A stretch of 64,000 nt of DNA from Oncomelania hupensis (Eukaryota; Mollusca; Gastropoda; Littorinimorpha; Pomatiopsidae), in the NCBI GenBank assembly GCA_036898135.1, contig CM072512.1, positions 24,813,424 to 24,877,423 on the forward strand. The letters run 5' to 3'. Positions 45,345 through 58,708 of this stretch are shown in pieces. Below the pieces are notes generated by a model. That model was not told the DNA's origin. It did not search any database and saw only the letters and a program-made list of their open reading frames with translations. The translations under genes were made by a program, and so were the position numbers. Within the stretch, counting starts at the first letter, position 1. Each line of letters begins with the position of its first letter.

Positions 45345-45870
45345 GTGAGGGTCCATGTTTCGCAAGCCTATAGGAAGATGGAGATGGCAAGAGAGCGAGT
45401 GTAGACTGATGGTCCTTTCTTTCCAAATGGGCTTCAACCTTATCAGGGCAGCAGTTGTTTGTGAGATCCTGGAAAGGACTTCCTGTTGGGACCCATTGTC
45501 TGATAGTGATACAATGGCTTCTAAATATTTGAAGCTATGCACTGTGTTGAGGGATTGGCCTTGGACTTTGATGTGTGTACACATATTGATGCCATTGGTG
45601 TTGTTGGTCATCATTTTGGTCTTCTCTGCACTTATTTCCATTCCATAGGCTCTGGAGGTGGTGTCAACCTCTGTACTAGCTGTCCAAGTTCTTGTTCCTT
45701 TCCAGCTAATCCATCAATGTCATCCGCAAAACGGAGGTTGGAGATTGCTCTACCCACTATGCTGACTGTGCCTTCGTGATCTGCAAGGAAATCCGACATG
45801 ATGCGCTCTAGGAAGATGTTGAAGATTGTTGGAGAGAGTAGGCATCTTTGACATACACCGATTGGTTAAT
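45345..45870 (-). mobile_element. RTE-like LINE internal fragment
   Basis: The frame 45315-45641 carries [19 protein letters not shown] and [20 protein letters not shown], matching the copy at 48455-49455; both ends are missing. Confidence 0.85.
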
Positions 45871-45884
45871 GACAAATATCATGG

Positions 45885-47265
45885 AATAATTACATATATA
45901 TTTCAAGGGTCAGTTACAATTATTATTGAAAAAGTACAAATATCTTCATGTGATCATGTTTAATTTTCAGTTTTTGACATATACACCGATTGTTTAATTA
46001 CAAATACCATGGAATAATTACATATTTCAAGGGTCAGTTACAATTATCATTGCAAAATTACAAATATCTTTATGTGATCATGTTTAATTTTCAGTTTTGG
46101 CACCTGCGATCCATCTGGAAATGCTCCAAAACGGAAATTTTAATTTTCACTTGATAATTACAATTTTTACGTGTTAATTTAAATATGTCGTTGATATTTG
46201 TAATTATCCCATGATATTTGTAATTATCCCATGATATTTGTAATTATCAGGTTTTGTTGCTAGTAGGCCATCATATATGTGAATTATACAGAACGTGTGT
46301 TAATTACCATTATCACTTGTTCTGTGTATTACTTCCCGTCGTGGAGTGTGCTGGAGGTTTCTGTATAATTAGTATCCCCACTTTCTGGAAATTTAGTGCT
46401 TTAAATTCCAACTGTCACTGCCTTTCTCCTTTGTTCTCTCTCATTCCTACTCTGTTCTATCAATCTACTATACTATCTTCTTTGCTAGATCAGTCACCTA
46501 CCTTTTTTCTTAAAAATTCTTCCAAAACTCCTCATTTTGTATGGGGTTTGTTGGGTCAGCTTGGGAATATTGGATGCTTTCTGCCAAATGGTCACTAGGG
46601 CTTCCTATGATATTATTATTTAGCAACGTAGGCATTTTAAATGTATGTGTTTTGTTGATATTTTATAATGATGTTTGTATTCTATTTTGTTTTTGTAAAC
46701 GGGAGTTCGATAAATTAGAGTATAGCCTCAGCATTCCCTGCGTGGGATGCCTTTATTGTAAAGTGACCAGCTGGTGGAGTGCCTTCAGTGTTACCACTAG
46801 AGTTGTTTCAGCAGATCTTTTATACAGATCAGGGGTGAGTTTCAACCAAGTTGTGGTCCTGATTTTGTGGTCCGGATTTGGCACTTTGCAGTCCGCTGGA
46901 CCCTGTAAGCAATGAATAACTAACCATTATCACTGATACCTGTAAATGCAAGTTTTGGTGTTAGTAAGCCTCCTAAGCCAGAATTAAGCATGATTTCATA
47001 AAAAAAATTTATTATCAAGTTAATAGTTTAATTAATATGTGATAATTCAAATGTTAGGTTTTGGCGCATTTCCAGGCGGATTGCTAGAGCCAAAACTAAA
47101 AATTAAACATGATCATGCGAATTTTTTTTTCAGTTTGCAATGATAATTGTAATTTTTCCTTGATAATTGTAATTATTTCATGATATTTGTAATTATCTTA
47201 TGCTATATGTAATTATCCCATGATATTTGTAATTATCATGTTTTGGCGCTAGTAGGCTGTCATTG
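45885..47265. repeat. AT-rich repeat R3 with ATGATATTTGTAATTATCCC units, split by an R2 fragment
   Basis: Units of about 20 bp recur around 46195-46250 and 47180-47235; two related ~120-bp segments (TCAAGGGTCAGTTACAATTA) stand at 45903 and 46023. TTTTGG(C/T)GCTAGTAGGC-like ends occur on both sides of the R2 fragment. No coding potential. Confidence 0.6.
46335..46915 (+). mobile_element. R2 retroelement, 5'-truncated copy
   Basis: From TAGTATCCCCACTTTCTGG to GTCCGCTGGACC it parallels the second half of 62652-63354 with about 10-20% visible differences. Confidence 0.75.
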
Positions 47266-48454
47266 TTAGTGGTTTTAGTTAACACTTGTGAGCTAACCAG
47301 CATGATGTTAATCACATTAAAATAACTTGCCCATTTGAGCTCTCACAGATGGTCTCACTTGAGTAGCAAATTGTGGCAGTGCTTATGCCATAGTATATAA
47401 TTGCTTTGAATGAATAAGCTACTATTGCTTGATCTATTCATAAGCTTTCAGTGTGCCAATACATAATCAAGTTTCTGTCTGCAATATGAATGTTTCTAGT
47501 GGAACGGAAAACCATGCTGGATATCGTTTTAGATCTACCTGCAGCCAGTAACCACTAATCAGGCTTCATTTGGGACATTTTTTTTTTCAGATTAGTTTGA
47601 TTTACTAGACAGCCTGCAGCAGCTGTTATAGATCTTAATACGGCATTATTCCATTTTGTAGTTATTGTTGTTAATTGGAAAGTTGTATTTGTTGAATTTT
47701 TTGGAAAGCGTGAGCAGGTTCTCAAAATCCTTCTGAATGGAGAGCCATAAAATTAATACATTTGTTCACCAGATTTTCCCTAGTTTTTAAGACTGTATTA
47801 AAATCAGTTTTTATACACTTCTTAATATCTACACCCTCATTTCCATGTATTTTGTGATAGTTATTTAAATGTCAGCCAGTTTAAAGTTGGTGAAAAGTAA
47901 CATTGGCAAAACAGTAACAGATACTTTGATAGAAGCCAGAATATGAGAAAGGGTACATAGTACCTTTTCTAAAGCTGGCACTATTTCAATATCCAGGTGG
48001 TAAGCTCAGCATCTACCATTAAACCTGGAGTTTCGAGTTCAGTGCATGTATCAGATAGACCAAATAGAAGTTGTGAGTAGGGTGTACTTTGGAGTGATAA
48101 AAATAAGCTCACTAAGAGTTAAAGGACCTTGTGTAAACCTCAGTTGAAATCTGCATTTATTTCAGCTTCACCTGATAAGAGAGCGTTGCTGAGAAGGACC
48201 TGAGCTTACTTCTGCTAGCCATGCAGTATTTAGCTGAGTTTGATTGCAGGAAGGAAGTCTTCCCTTGCTCACCAGTTGTTGCCAATGCAAAGTTTTTTTC
48301 TGCACTGTCATTTGTCGCAGCACAGATAAGTTGCAGGATATGGAAATGAGAAGAAAAAAAAACAGTCAACAAACACATGGGTGCCTGAAATTTTAAAAAT
48401 TATCCAGTACAGTATGTTTACTGGAAATTACAATTTCTTTTATGGTCAACACTA
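47266..48454. other. No recognised feature
   Basis: AT-rich sequence with no supported gene or repeat. Confidence 0.4.
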
Positions 48455-49455
48455 TTTCCTATCCTATCCTGTCCCATAACCCGAAGGTCGTAGGGGCACC
48501 AGAGATGATCGCTTAACCAGCATACTCCATCTTTCTCTGTCCTCAGCAGCCCTCATGGCTTCGCTCAGTGTCAAACCAGTCCATTCTCGAATGTTGTCCT
48601 CCCACCTCTTTTTCGGTCTCCCCCTTCTTCTACCTCCTTGCACTGTGCCTTGCAGAATGGTCTTTGCAAGGCCTGATGATCTGGTGACGTGGCCATACCA
48701 TCGGAGTTTCCGTTTCTTCACCACTGTGAGCAGGTCATCGTGTTGTCCAATGGCTTGTGTGATGGTCTGTCGGACTTCAACGTTGGTGATGTGTTGGGTA
48801 TAGGAAATGCACAGAAGTCTTCTGTAGCACCTCATCTCCATGCTTTGTATTCTTCGTTGGAGATCTGCTGTGAGGGTCCATGCTTCGCAAGCATATAGGA
48901 AGATGGAGATGACCAGAGAGCGCAGCAGTCTTACTTTGGAATGTAGACTGATGGTTCTGTCTTTCCAAATGGGCTTCAACCTTGTCAGGGCAGCAGTTGT
49001 TTGTGCGATCCTGGAGAGGACTTCCTGTCGAGACCCATTGTCTGACACAATGGCTCCTAAATATTTGAAGCTGTGCACTGTGTTGAGGGATTGGCCTTGT
49101 ACTTTGATGTCCGTGTTGATGCCATTGGTGTTGTTGGTCATCATTTTGGTCTTCTCTGCACTTATTTCCATTCCATAAGCTCTGGAGGTGGTGTCAAGCC
49201 TCTGTACAAGCTGTTCAAGTTCTTGTTCCTCTCCAGCCAATCCATCAATATCATCCGCAAAACGAAGATTGGAGATTGCTCTGCCCCCTATGCTGACTGT
49301 GCCTTCGTGATCTGCAAGAGCATCTGACATGATGCGCTCTAGGAAGATGTTGAAGAGTGTTGGAGAGAGTAGGCATCCTTGACGCACACCGATTGTTGTT
49401 CTGAACCAGTTCCCGATGACGCTGTTATGGAGGACTGCACTGGTAGCCTTGTCAT
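48455..49455 (-). mobile_element. RTE-like LINE reverse transcriptase, best copy in window
   Basis: A 307-codon frame (49387-48464), open further upstream to about 49455 (AVLHNSVIGNWFRTTIGVRQ), contains GCLLSPTLFNIFLERIM, the catalytic LRFADDIDGLAG, the YLGAIVSDNG region, ILYACEAWTL-like thumb sequence and the C-terminal [20 protein letters not shown]. It runs without a stop to the end of the ORF2-type protein. The endonuclease and fingers are missing, so the copy is 5'-truncated and not autonomous. Fragments at 3050, 24552, 25862, 45345 and 61923 belong to the same family. Confidence 0.9.
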
Positions 49456-52054
49456 ACAGGCTATTTTGTCATCTTAAAATTACTTGTACTTAAACTAAAG
49501 ATGGAAAGAAAAAAAGGAAAGAAAAAAGAACACTTTTCCAACTAATCAAAGTTTACTTGTATGAAAGCATTGTACATGTATTACATACTTTATCATTGAT
49601 AATCTTAGATAACTGCCTGGAGTTCAAACTCAAAGTATACGCTGTCCACGCGTTTTATGTTTGCAAACAGTTATTGTGTATATTAAATGCCAAAGCAAAG
49701 AGATCATTATATCTAGTTTTAGATATAATTGACAGAGTACTTTGTAGTATATTAATTGTAGTCTGTTTCAGCGTATTTATTTTATAAATTGTTATGGCCA
49801 AGCAGTTTATTTTATTTGTATTGATCTTGTGCCAAGTGGACCCACTGCATGAAGTATTTAGTTTACCGGTGGGATGGGATGCATATTACATGCAGAGTGA
49901 ATGTTTTGTAATCATGGCTACATTTATATTAATAGTGTTGTGAGCACGAGATAAATTTGGGAGCGACTAATGCATACTATTGCAATAATATTCTGGATGC
50001 AGTTTTAAAAGAACTGCAAACATACATCTCTCATATCTGAATGGCCAAGTTTCTTGCCTCTGTCGGCATTCCTGCGGAGCAACTTGACATCACTATCTCT
50101 ACGATTCAGGGATTGTAGCCAAGTCTGAAAAGTGTGTAAAGTATAATAGATGTGAACATCTACGCATTGAGTATTTAAAGTGTGGACCCGAAACTCATTA
50201 TTCATAACAATTAATTAGACTTTGATCGTGATCATACAGTACTCAGCACCAGCAACATTCCGTTTTGATTTTGTTACAATGATCTAATCTATTCATACTA
50301 CTTTATAAATCAGAAAGACAGATAGAAAAAGGATCTGAAAGGAAACTGTGAGTAGGATGGGATTCGCATTTCCAAATGCCTTCATCTTAAATTTAGTATC
50401 AAGACGCAGAGATTATTGTGAAATATAATACTTGTCGTCTGTACTAAATCCACAAATTTTTAGAACACATCTGAAAATATGCAGTAAAGATCTTTACTTC
50501 GCATAGTCAAAATACCATACCAGTTTATCCTGAGGAGGAGAAATTGAGCCTAAGATGTTAGTTTTCTTCCTAAAACTTCTCCCAAATTTTGCGTTTTCAG
50601 AGTAAAATGACGTGTTCACCGTAGTCACAGCTCAAATATATGTGCCGATCCCGTGGGACAAGCATCTTCAGTATTCAGTGACGAAACATTTGTGATCTAT
50701 AACGGCATGTTTTCTGGCTATAAATCAGTTGTGTGGGTTTTCGTTTAGTTTTTTTTATTATTTTATTTTTTTTTTTTACTAAACAAACACATACAAAAGA
50801 TACATTATTTATTCGCCCATCCTTTGCGAATTTTGCCGTACTTGTACAAATATTTATGTTACAGATTTAGGGGCGATTATAGAGTAATTCAAGAGTGAAT
50901 TAGCGAGGTTAGCATAGTGTGGTGTATAAAGTCTTGGGTTCGCCAACTCCAGTGTTACTGTTTTCAGTCTCTTAGTTATCCATTTTTCTCTGTAAAATAT
51001 GACACGCGCTGCAGTAACCCCCCAAATGTATCTGTTGTTTAGATGGTACAAATTAGGCTATTTATCCGTCGCTTAGATGGTTCGGTCTTTAAAGTCAGCC
51101 TGTATTCATATAAATATACCCTCCCCTCAGTATTTATAATTCTTTTCGAGAGTTCTTTTACTCGGTGCTGATTGTTGAAGGTTAGGTTTATATACTTTTG
51201 ACTTGACTTGATCGGTGCTTGGGGCACTAAGAACGGCCTGTTCGTCGTTCTACAAACTTTAAACTTTACTAAATGGCAATGATACGCTGTATTTGAACTA
51301 TTCCAGGAAACAACCAACCTTTCGTCATCATCTTTGATTGCAGATAAAACATCTCTCGAAAACAGAAAACTGTTCCTGATGAAAAAAAAACCCAACAAAA
51401 TAAAGAAATCTTAAGCGTCAAAGGTAAACTGTTTGATACGTCACAGATCTCTGGTCCTTGCGTGCTCTTGATTTTTTAAAATCCCTTGAATTGGTATTAG
51501 TTCTGAACAGGGCAATTTCTTTGCACCTCAGGGACGATTAATCTGCTAAGAAGACAAATATAGGTCAGTGCCAGGGACGACGGCCTTAGCACCAACCACT
51601 AAACCAACAGCTCTAGTTGACGTGAGTCACCACGTGGAAAGACTCAGAGTATCTTGGGGGGAGGCGGATTAGTGGGAGTCTGTTTCCACTGGTCTCTTAT
51701 GCTTAGTAAGTGCAGAGAATTTTGGCTCTTAGTTCTAAATCAACATTGAAATACTTCCTTAGGCCTACTGCTGTCATGCTCATCATTACTTCGGTACCAT
51801 TGTTTTAGTGTCCATTGACTTCGTCACAGATTTTAAAATAATTATACACCATAGACCTTGTGATGTCACATTTTTGACTCACGTGCAGTGTAAGTCAATG
51901 TACCCACCCCCAGCCCCCAAAATCCATATTTTTGTAAATCTGTGCAGGATGAGTCCTATATAGTCCAAAAAGGACCTCTTTTTTTTTTTAAAGTGCAAAC
52001 TTGCAAGTTTTAATATCTTAGAACCTGTGTCAACTTTCACAACCCAACTTGGTA
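49456..52054. other. Intergenic, no recognised feature
   Basis: Several open frames of 60-119 codons (for example 51398-51039 minus) have no recognisable domain or splice context. I consider them chance frames. Confidence 0.4.
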
Positions 52055-52790
52055 AGGTGGTGTATATCCATAAGACTTCGAAAATGATCAGTGAATGAAT
52101 GACTTCACTTCAAGGTCAAGGTCACAAAGTCATCATGGTGTGTTTTTTTTTTAAATCACAAAATTTCACGTTTTCCTAAGATATTAACACTGAACATGAT
52201 TCTTTGATGCATAATAGATGTCAATGAGACACACATACTGTGCAAATTGAGTCAACTTCACTCCAAGCTGCCCAAAGTCGGTTAGTTTAGATACTTTGAA
52301 GTTACCTTGACCCTAAACTCTGAGAGGTGTAAAGTCCAGACTTGTTGTATTTAGAGATAATAGATTGATCTTTCCATGTTTGTTCCGTTTTTGCATTGAT
52401 TATGAAGGTCAAGGTCATTTTAAACCTTGCAAAAACATTTTAAAAATTTCTCATATAGTGTAATGGCTCTATATTTAACCCATAATATGCAGCAACATGG
52501 GTTATTTGATCATCAGAGGTCACGTAAAAAGCCAAGGTCATCCCAAGGTCAAGGTCATTTCAAGGTAACCTTTATGGCATAATACAATTTTTGCTGTAGT
52601 TTATTTGATCGTACATGGGTGTATTTGGAGCCGGGGGTCAATGTAATTTCAAGGTGAAGATCATCGAAAGACCAAAGTCCATATTTGCATTGTAATACCA
52701 CCTTTTCATTTCAGTTTGTTTTTTTCTTGGCACTGGATTTCATGTTAAATATTGCAAGTTCCAAAAGGAGCATGTGAGTAATATGGGCTT
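52055..52790 (+). repeat. Dispersed repeat R1, copy 2
   Basis: Colinear with 1178-1905. AAGGTCAAGGTCA blocks lie near 52112, 52405 and 52543. Confidence 0.75.
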
Positions 52791-53026
52791 TGCATTGTTA
52801 GTATGGTTAGTAAAAAACAAACTATTTCTGACGACTGTTATGTTGTAAAAACACACACGCGTACCTAAACACACACATAAACACAAACACACGAAATTTA
52901 ACACGTCATTCGCACTTTTTAAATGACCACATCGCCCACACTTAAACTAAATATGAGAGAGACTCGAGACTCAAAATGTACTAAAGTTCTGGCCATAGAC
53001 CTCTGAGAGAGAGAGAGGTGGGGGGG

Positions 53027-53031
<5 letters not shown>

Positions 53032-53080
<49 letters not shown>
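53032..53080 (+). repeat. (GA)n microsatellite
   Basis: Uninterrupted GA tract. Confidence 0.95.
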
Positions 53081-53083
<3 letters not shown>

Positions 53084-53571
53084 CCGTACCACTGATTGCT
53101 TACTGTAGTTGCTCAGTAAATTCATGACTGCCGACTTCAGGTCTATATTGATTTACGTGTGAGGTTTATTGGATTAACAACGTTTGATTCTAAAGCGGCC
53201 TGCCACAGCCGTTATTTGACTTCTGTTTCGTACGTGTGCTGTACCGGTTTATCAGTCGAGCAGTCGTGTGCTTGCATTGTTTGGGGATATTTACTTTGTG
53301 TGTGTGAAGTTGTTTGAGGGAATCTGTGTTATTTATACCTGTGAAATGGTAAAACAGCACTTAGGTTTGCCGGTGTAGAATTGTCTGCTTTGTTGTTTAG
53401 TACTCTTTAAGCTCGTATGAGAGAGTTGCTCATTGTTGTAAAACGTTTTCTAGGCTGACGACACTGTTTTTGAAATGCAAAATGACAACACTAGTTTTTG
53501 TAATGCATTTCTAATTTGTAATGCTCTCTGTTCATGCTTTTTGTGTGGACATGAAATGCGCTTAATTAGTA

Positions 53572-53637
<66 letters not shown>

Positions 53638-54895
53638 TATATTTATACGTCCGTGTTCGAGCGTTTCCCTCTGTAACATGGACTCTAAAAGGAAGGGGTT
53701 TGTTTGAAGAAGGCTACCCTTATTTCACGTCTGCTTTTAATGGCTGTATCGTGGCATTTATATCACGCGGATATTGTTTTTTAACGAAGTCTAGTCATAT
53801 GAGCATTGTTGTGTCACAAAACTGCTGAAGCTTTCGCAAGTATTAGTCAGACTTGTCAAACCGCAGCCTGTAAGTGTAAGTGATTAGATTGTCTTGTATT
53901 TTATCATCGACATTGAAGATGGGTTAGGTAGTGTTTTAGTCAGCGTGAGATGACACGTTATTTGGAACTTTTTTTGTACGGTTGTTTTGTTATGGCGTAA
54001 TATTATAACTTCACGTTGTAAAGGTACTCATGACAAAGCCTTTTTATTATGAAAAGGCTTCACGCTTTTAACATTCTAGGGCACGCCTAAAATATCAGCA
54101 ATGAGTATAACTGGCGTGTTTAAGCTTTGAAACGTTCGTACTCTGTCGCTCTTCCCAGAGGAAGTGTGTAGGTCTATTGATAAGAGATGTGCGGAAATTA
54201 ACTTTCTCCTTCTTCTTAGATGTGTAGGACAATCATTTTGCAGGAATGACTATACTATAAACAGAAGCCCATGCAGCCCATGTTGGATTTAAAAGAGGGT
54301 ACGAGATAAAGTATATTCTTTATGCTCTTCGTAAAGCTAGGGTGTTTTAAAGTGAGCGTTGTATATCCACCGGTTGAAAACAACTGAAATTTTGTAGATG
54401 ATTTTTAGCACTGACATGTTCAAAAAATCTCTCGCTGAGTTTAGGTAAAGATTTTCTTTAAAAGTTTTTTGTATTCTTTCTTCCGTGGTCTCTTTTGGTT
54501 TTTGGGTGATTCATGCTTGATCAAAGAACGTGCTTAGCTGTACGTTATTTGTTTATGGTCGCGGCATTTGCAGTCTGTCCTGTTCTTCTTCTTCTTGTAC
54601 TATCGCAGCCTGACTTGATTGCCTGTTTCCCAATATGGATGCTCGATCATTACCTTGTTGTTTTTGTGTATGCGTGTGCGTGGACGTGAATGTTCCTGCT
54701 CTATGATAATTTAATGTCCGGACTCTCCATTACTACATCAGGCCCAGAGGTGTGATTGATTCGACTTTGTTATCTTTACTATCTTTAGGTCGTGTAAACG
54801 TATCCCTTTATAGGGAGAGAAACGTGAGATTTAGCATACGAACTCCCCTAACCCGTCTGGCTAATATATACTGATGACTTTCTCTGCAACACATT
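53081..54895. other. Probable upstream/5' region of the CH-domain gene; no element recognised
   Basis: Contains a (TC)n tract at 53578-53632. The region may hold the noncoding first exon of the gene starting at 58450, but no donor could be assigned with confidence. Confidence 0.3.
53578..53632 (+). repeat. (TC)n microsatellite
   Basis: Uninterrupted CT tract. Confidence 0.95.
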
Positions 54896-55087
54896 GGGGC
54901 CGGGTAGCTCAGTTGGTAAGAGCGTCTTGCTAGTAACCGAAAGGTTGCTGGTTCGAATCCCGGATTGGTCAACGTGTGATCATATTATTTTCCCCTTTAC
55001 CAACAACTGGCCCGCTGGTGTCAGTATAAATCGGTCCAGTAGTCACCTATATGCGAAAGTGTCGTGTGACTATAATCTACATACATA
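54896..55087 (+). mobile_element. tRNA-derived SINE S1, copy 2
   Basis: Same head and body as 24842-25040 with a handful of differences. CAACACATT flanks it at 54887-54895 and 55088-55096. Confidence 0.9.
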
Positions 55088-55960
55088 CAACACATTCATC
55101 CTGTGCTTAAGAGAAAGCTCTAATCATTATTTTTGTAACTGTTCATTTCCTTAGAGATTGTTTGGATGTTTCTTAAGCAGTTGTTCCATTCCCCCCCCCC
55201 CCCCCCCCCTCCACATCTCCCCTTCAACATTCACAGACGATGAATTAAGGTGCCGATTGCGACCTCAATGTGTTTTTGTGGCAGTGACTCACTTTAAATC
55301 TATAATAGAATTAGACTGCTGGTTTGCTTTATATTCTTGTTCCTCAGGACCGGCATTTCTATTGAAATCTCCTCAACTGTGAAGCTGCATTCTATGCTCT
55401 TTTCCGATTTTAATAATTTGCCATGTTGACTGTTTGTAGTCCATTACTTATTAGATATTTTCGTTTAGTTGTAGTTTACTATTCTAAAAGGATTATTAAG
55501 CATACGTATTAATTTAATATCTAATTTTAGATAGTGGTAAATTACTCTTTTAGCGATGGAAAGCTTCGTTTGAATGCCATTAAATGTTGCGCTAAATCTA
55601 ATCAATACAATATAGTGCAAGAGCGTGACGACATTGACATTGATTTTTTTCGTTTGTTGGAGAATGACCTTCTACGACTAGAAGTATTCCTTGTATTATT
55701 GTCCCTCTAAGTATTTAAAATTGATGCAGTGTTAGATGTATCAGTCGCGTCGCATCTGAACAACAGCCTTTAATAATTGATGCTTGCAATGGAAGAGCAT
55801 TATCGACTTGCCCCATATCTGGTTTGTTTGATGTCGCCACTGCACGTCGAGAAACACGGACGATCGAAAATTGAGTTGTGTTGGTTTTGTCTGAAAAGGT
55901 TCAGTACTTCAAATGGTAAAAAGAAGATCCAATGCTTTGAGGGATAAGAAGAAGAAGCAG
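55088..55960. other. No recognised gene; poly-C tract at 55192-55210
   Basis: AT-rich apart from a C homopolymer; nothing further recognised. Confidence 0.4.
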
Positions 55961-55962
55961 AG

Positions 55963-56711
<749 letters not shown>

Positions 56712-56721
56712 TATGAAATGT

Positions 56722-57190
56722 TATGCTTTGAATTCCCACTGTCGCTATCTTTCTCCTTTGTTCTTTCTCATTCCTACTCTGTTCTATCAACCTTTATCTT
56801 CTTTTTCCAGACCAGTCACCTACCTTTTTTTCTGGAAAACTCTCCCACAACTCCTCATTTGTGTATGGGGTCTGTTGGGGCAGCTTAGCTTGGGGATATT
56901 GGAAGTGTTGTGCCGAATGGTCACAAGGACTTTCTATTATTTAGCAATGTAGGCATTTTATATGTATGTGTTTCGTTAACATTTTATAATGATGTTTACA
57001 TTCTATTTAGTTTTTATAAACGGGGGTTTGAAAAATTAGAGTAAAGCCCCAGCGTCCCCTGTATGGGATACCTTTATTGTAAAGTGGCCGGCTGGTGGAG
57101 TGCCTTCAGTGTTGCCGTTAGAGTTTTTTCAGCAGAGGGGGGTGAGTCCTCTTTCAACCAAGTTATGGTCCTGATTTTATGGTCCTGATA
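56722..57190 (+). mobile_element. R2 retroelement, 5'-truncated copy
   Basis: From GAATTCCCACTGTCGCTAT to GTGCCTTCAGTG and TTATGGTCCTGA it follows the R2 order; diverged and lacking the (AATC)n tail. Confidence 0.7.
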
Positions 57191-57396
57191 GATATATCGT
57201 ACAATACATAGAATTTCTCAATATTCCTTTCATCCGACCACAAGTAGCTTTTTCTTTTCAACTTATCTCATTTATCATGTATAAGGGGTTATCATTAAAT
57301 CTATTACTCGTGTCGTGTTGTCTTGTTCAGCCTGTGTCTAGACCAGTATTCTGTAGCCTGTATCTTACTTAGTTGTGAATCGTCTGTTGTTTGCAG

Positions 57397-58449
57397 GTGG
57401 GGCCGACAGCGTGGTTAGAAAGAGATGAGCCCAGATGTTCACGCGAGAGAGAGGAACTTGGCGGACTCCGTCTAAAGTTGTTTTGTAGTCATCGTGGCAG
57501 AGGCTCATAGACTTCTCTACTTCAGTGTGAGCTACAATATGCACGCTGTGAGCAACATTTCTACAGTGTCACAGGTGGCAGAAACGTATTACTTATACGT
57601 AATATAAGTATTGTAAGTAGATTTATTTCGCTGCTGACTGCAAAACAAAAGACATATTTTGTAAAAAAAAACTTTTTTCAATCGTGAAAATTATCCCATC
57701 TGTTTTCGTGGATAAAATCTTCTCAGTTCTGTTGGCACCCGAAATAATAATCGTTTTTATGAATGTTAGTTGTGTGTGGTAAGAACCAATGTGGAAAATT
57801 TAGGTTGTTAACGTATATTTGTCACCGTCGTGAGTGGATTACATTCGTGCTGTTTTCTTAACCTGGATACTGCGCTATTGTCCTGGAGGACTAGAATTAC
57901 CGAGGTGCCGCGATTGTTTCTTGAGCCCGAAAACGCGTAAGAACTGTGCTAGAACTAAAAGACCATTTACATGCCACTTTCAGAGCGACGGAAATGTCTG
58001 AGATCAATTAGGGTCTTAGTGCGGATACTCAGGGCATAAAAAAGGACGTTTGTTTTGACTCGCTACAGAACTCACTTTCCAGTCAGAAGGAGAGATTAAA
58101 AGCCTGACTCGGTAAAACTTTGCGCAAAAGGAGTTGAGGGAGAGGCAAAAAGAATATAGTTAGCGGTAAAATACGAGGTTTTTACCAAACGCAGCTAGTT
58201 TCCTACCATTGTTATGCCACGTACAGCGGAAAGACGTCCATTTTCTACACCATCACTACAAATCCCAGTTTGGCAAAAGCATAGAAAAAGTCGTACTGTC
58301 TAAACCGTATTTTTACGGTGACAACATATCGCGATTGATGGGACGTGAGAAAAACAACAGCTGATCCAGAAACTCTGCTGGGGGCCAGACGCCCGCAGCG
58401 CATCAACTTGCCGGCAATTTACCTGCAGTAGTGTACCTGTCCTATAACC
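57397..58449 (+). other. Probable 5' UTR part of the CH-domain gene exon
   Basis: TGTTGTTTGCAG ending at 57396 is a plausible 3' splice site, which would make 57397-58595 one exon with a long leader. Transcript evidence would be needed to confirm it. Confidence 0.3.
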
Positions 58450-58595
58450 ATGGCGACCAAGATCAAAGCGTTGCAGATGTGGTGTAAGAGGATGACAGAC
58501 GGCTACCGTGATGTTGACGTCACTGACTTCACCAAATCATGGCGAAGTGGCTTGGCTTTCTGTGCCCTCATCCACCGCTTTAGGCCTGATCTTAT
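58450..58595 (+). CDS. MICAL-like (MICALL/EHBP-type) calponin-homology protein, first coding exon
   Basis: The start ACCATGG has a strong context. The exon encodes 48 codons plus two bases, with [20 protein letters not shown], then [20 protein letters not shown], the first half of a single bEHBP-class CH domain. It ends at a GTGAGT donor. Because the CH domain begins at residue 1, MICAL-like proteins (endosomal Rab effectors that bind actin regulators) fit better than EHBP1, smoothelin or spectrin, where CH domains sit internally or in tandem. The next exon is not identified in the remaining 5.4 kb, so the gene continues beyond the window. Confidence 0.85.
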
Positions 58596-58639
58596 GTGAG
58601 TACCTCTCAGGATTTTAAAATTATAATTAATTATCTGTG

Positions 58640-58642
<3 letters not shown>

Positions 58643-58702
<60 letters not shown>
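58643..58702 (+). repeat. (CT)n microsatellite in intron 1
   Basis: Uninterrupted CT tract just after the first coding exon. Confidence 0.95.

Positions 58703-58708
<6 letters not shown>

Noticed and set aside
51039..51398. 119-codon minus-strand frame
   Set aside because: No recognisable domain, no splice context and ordinary AT-rich composition.
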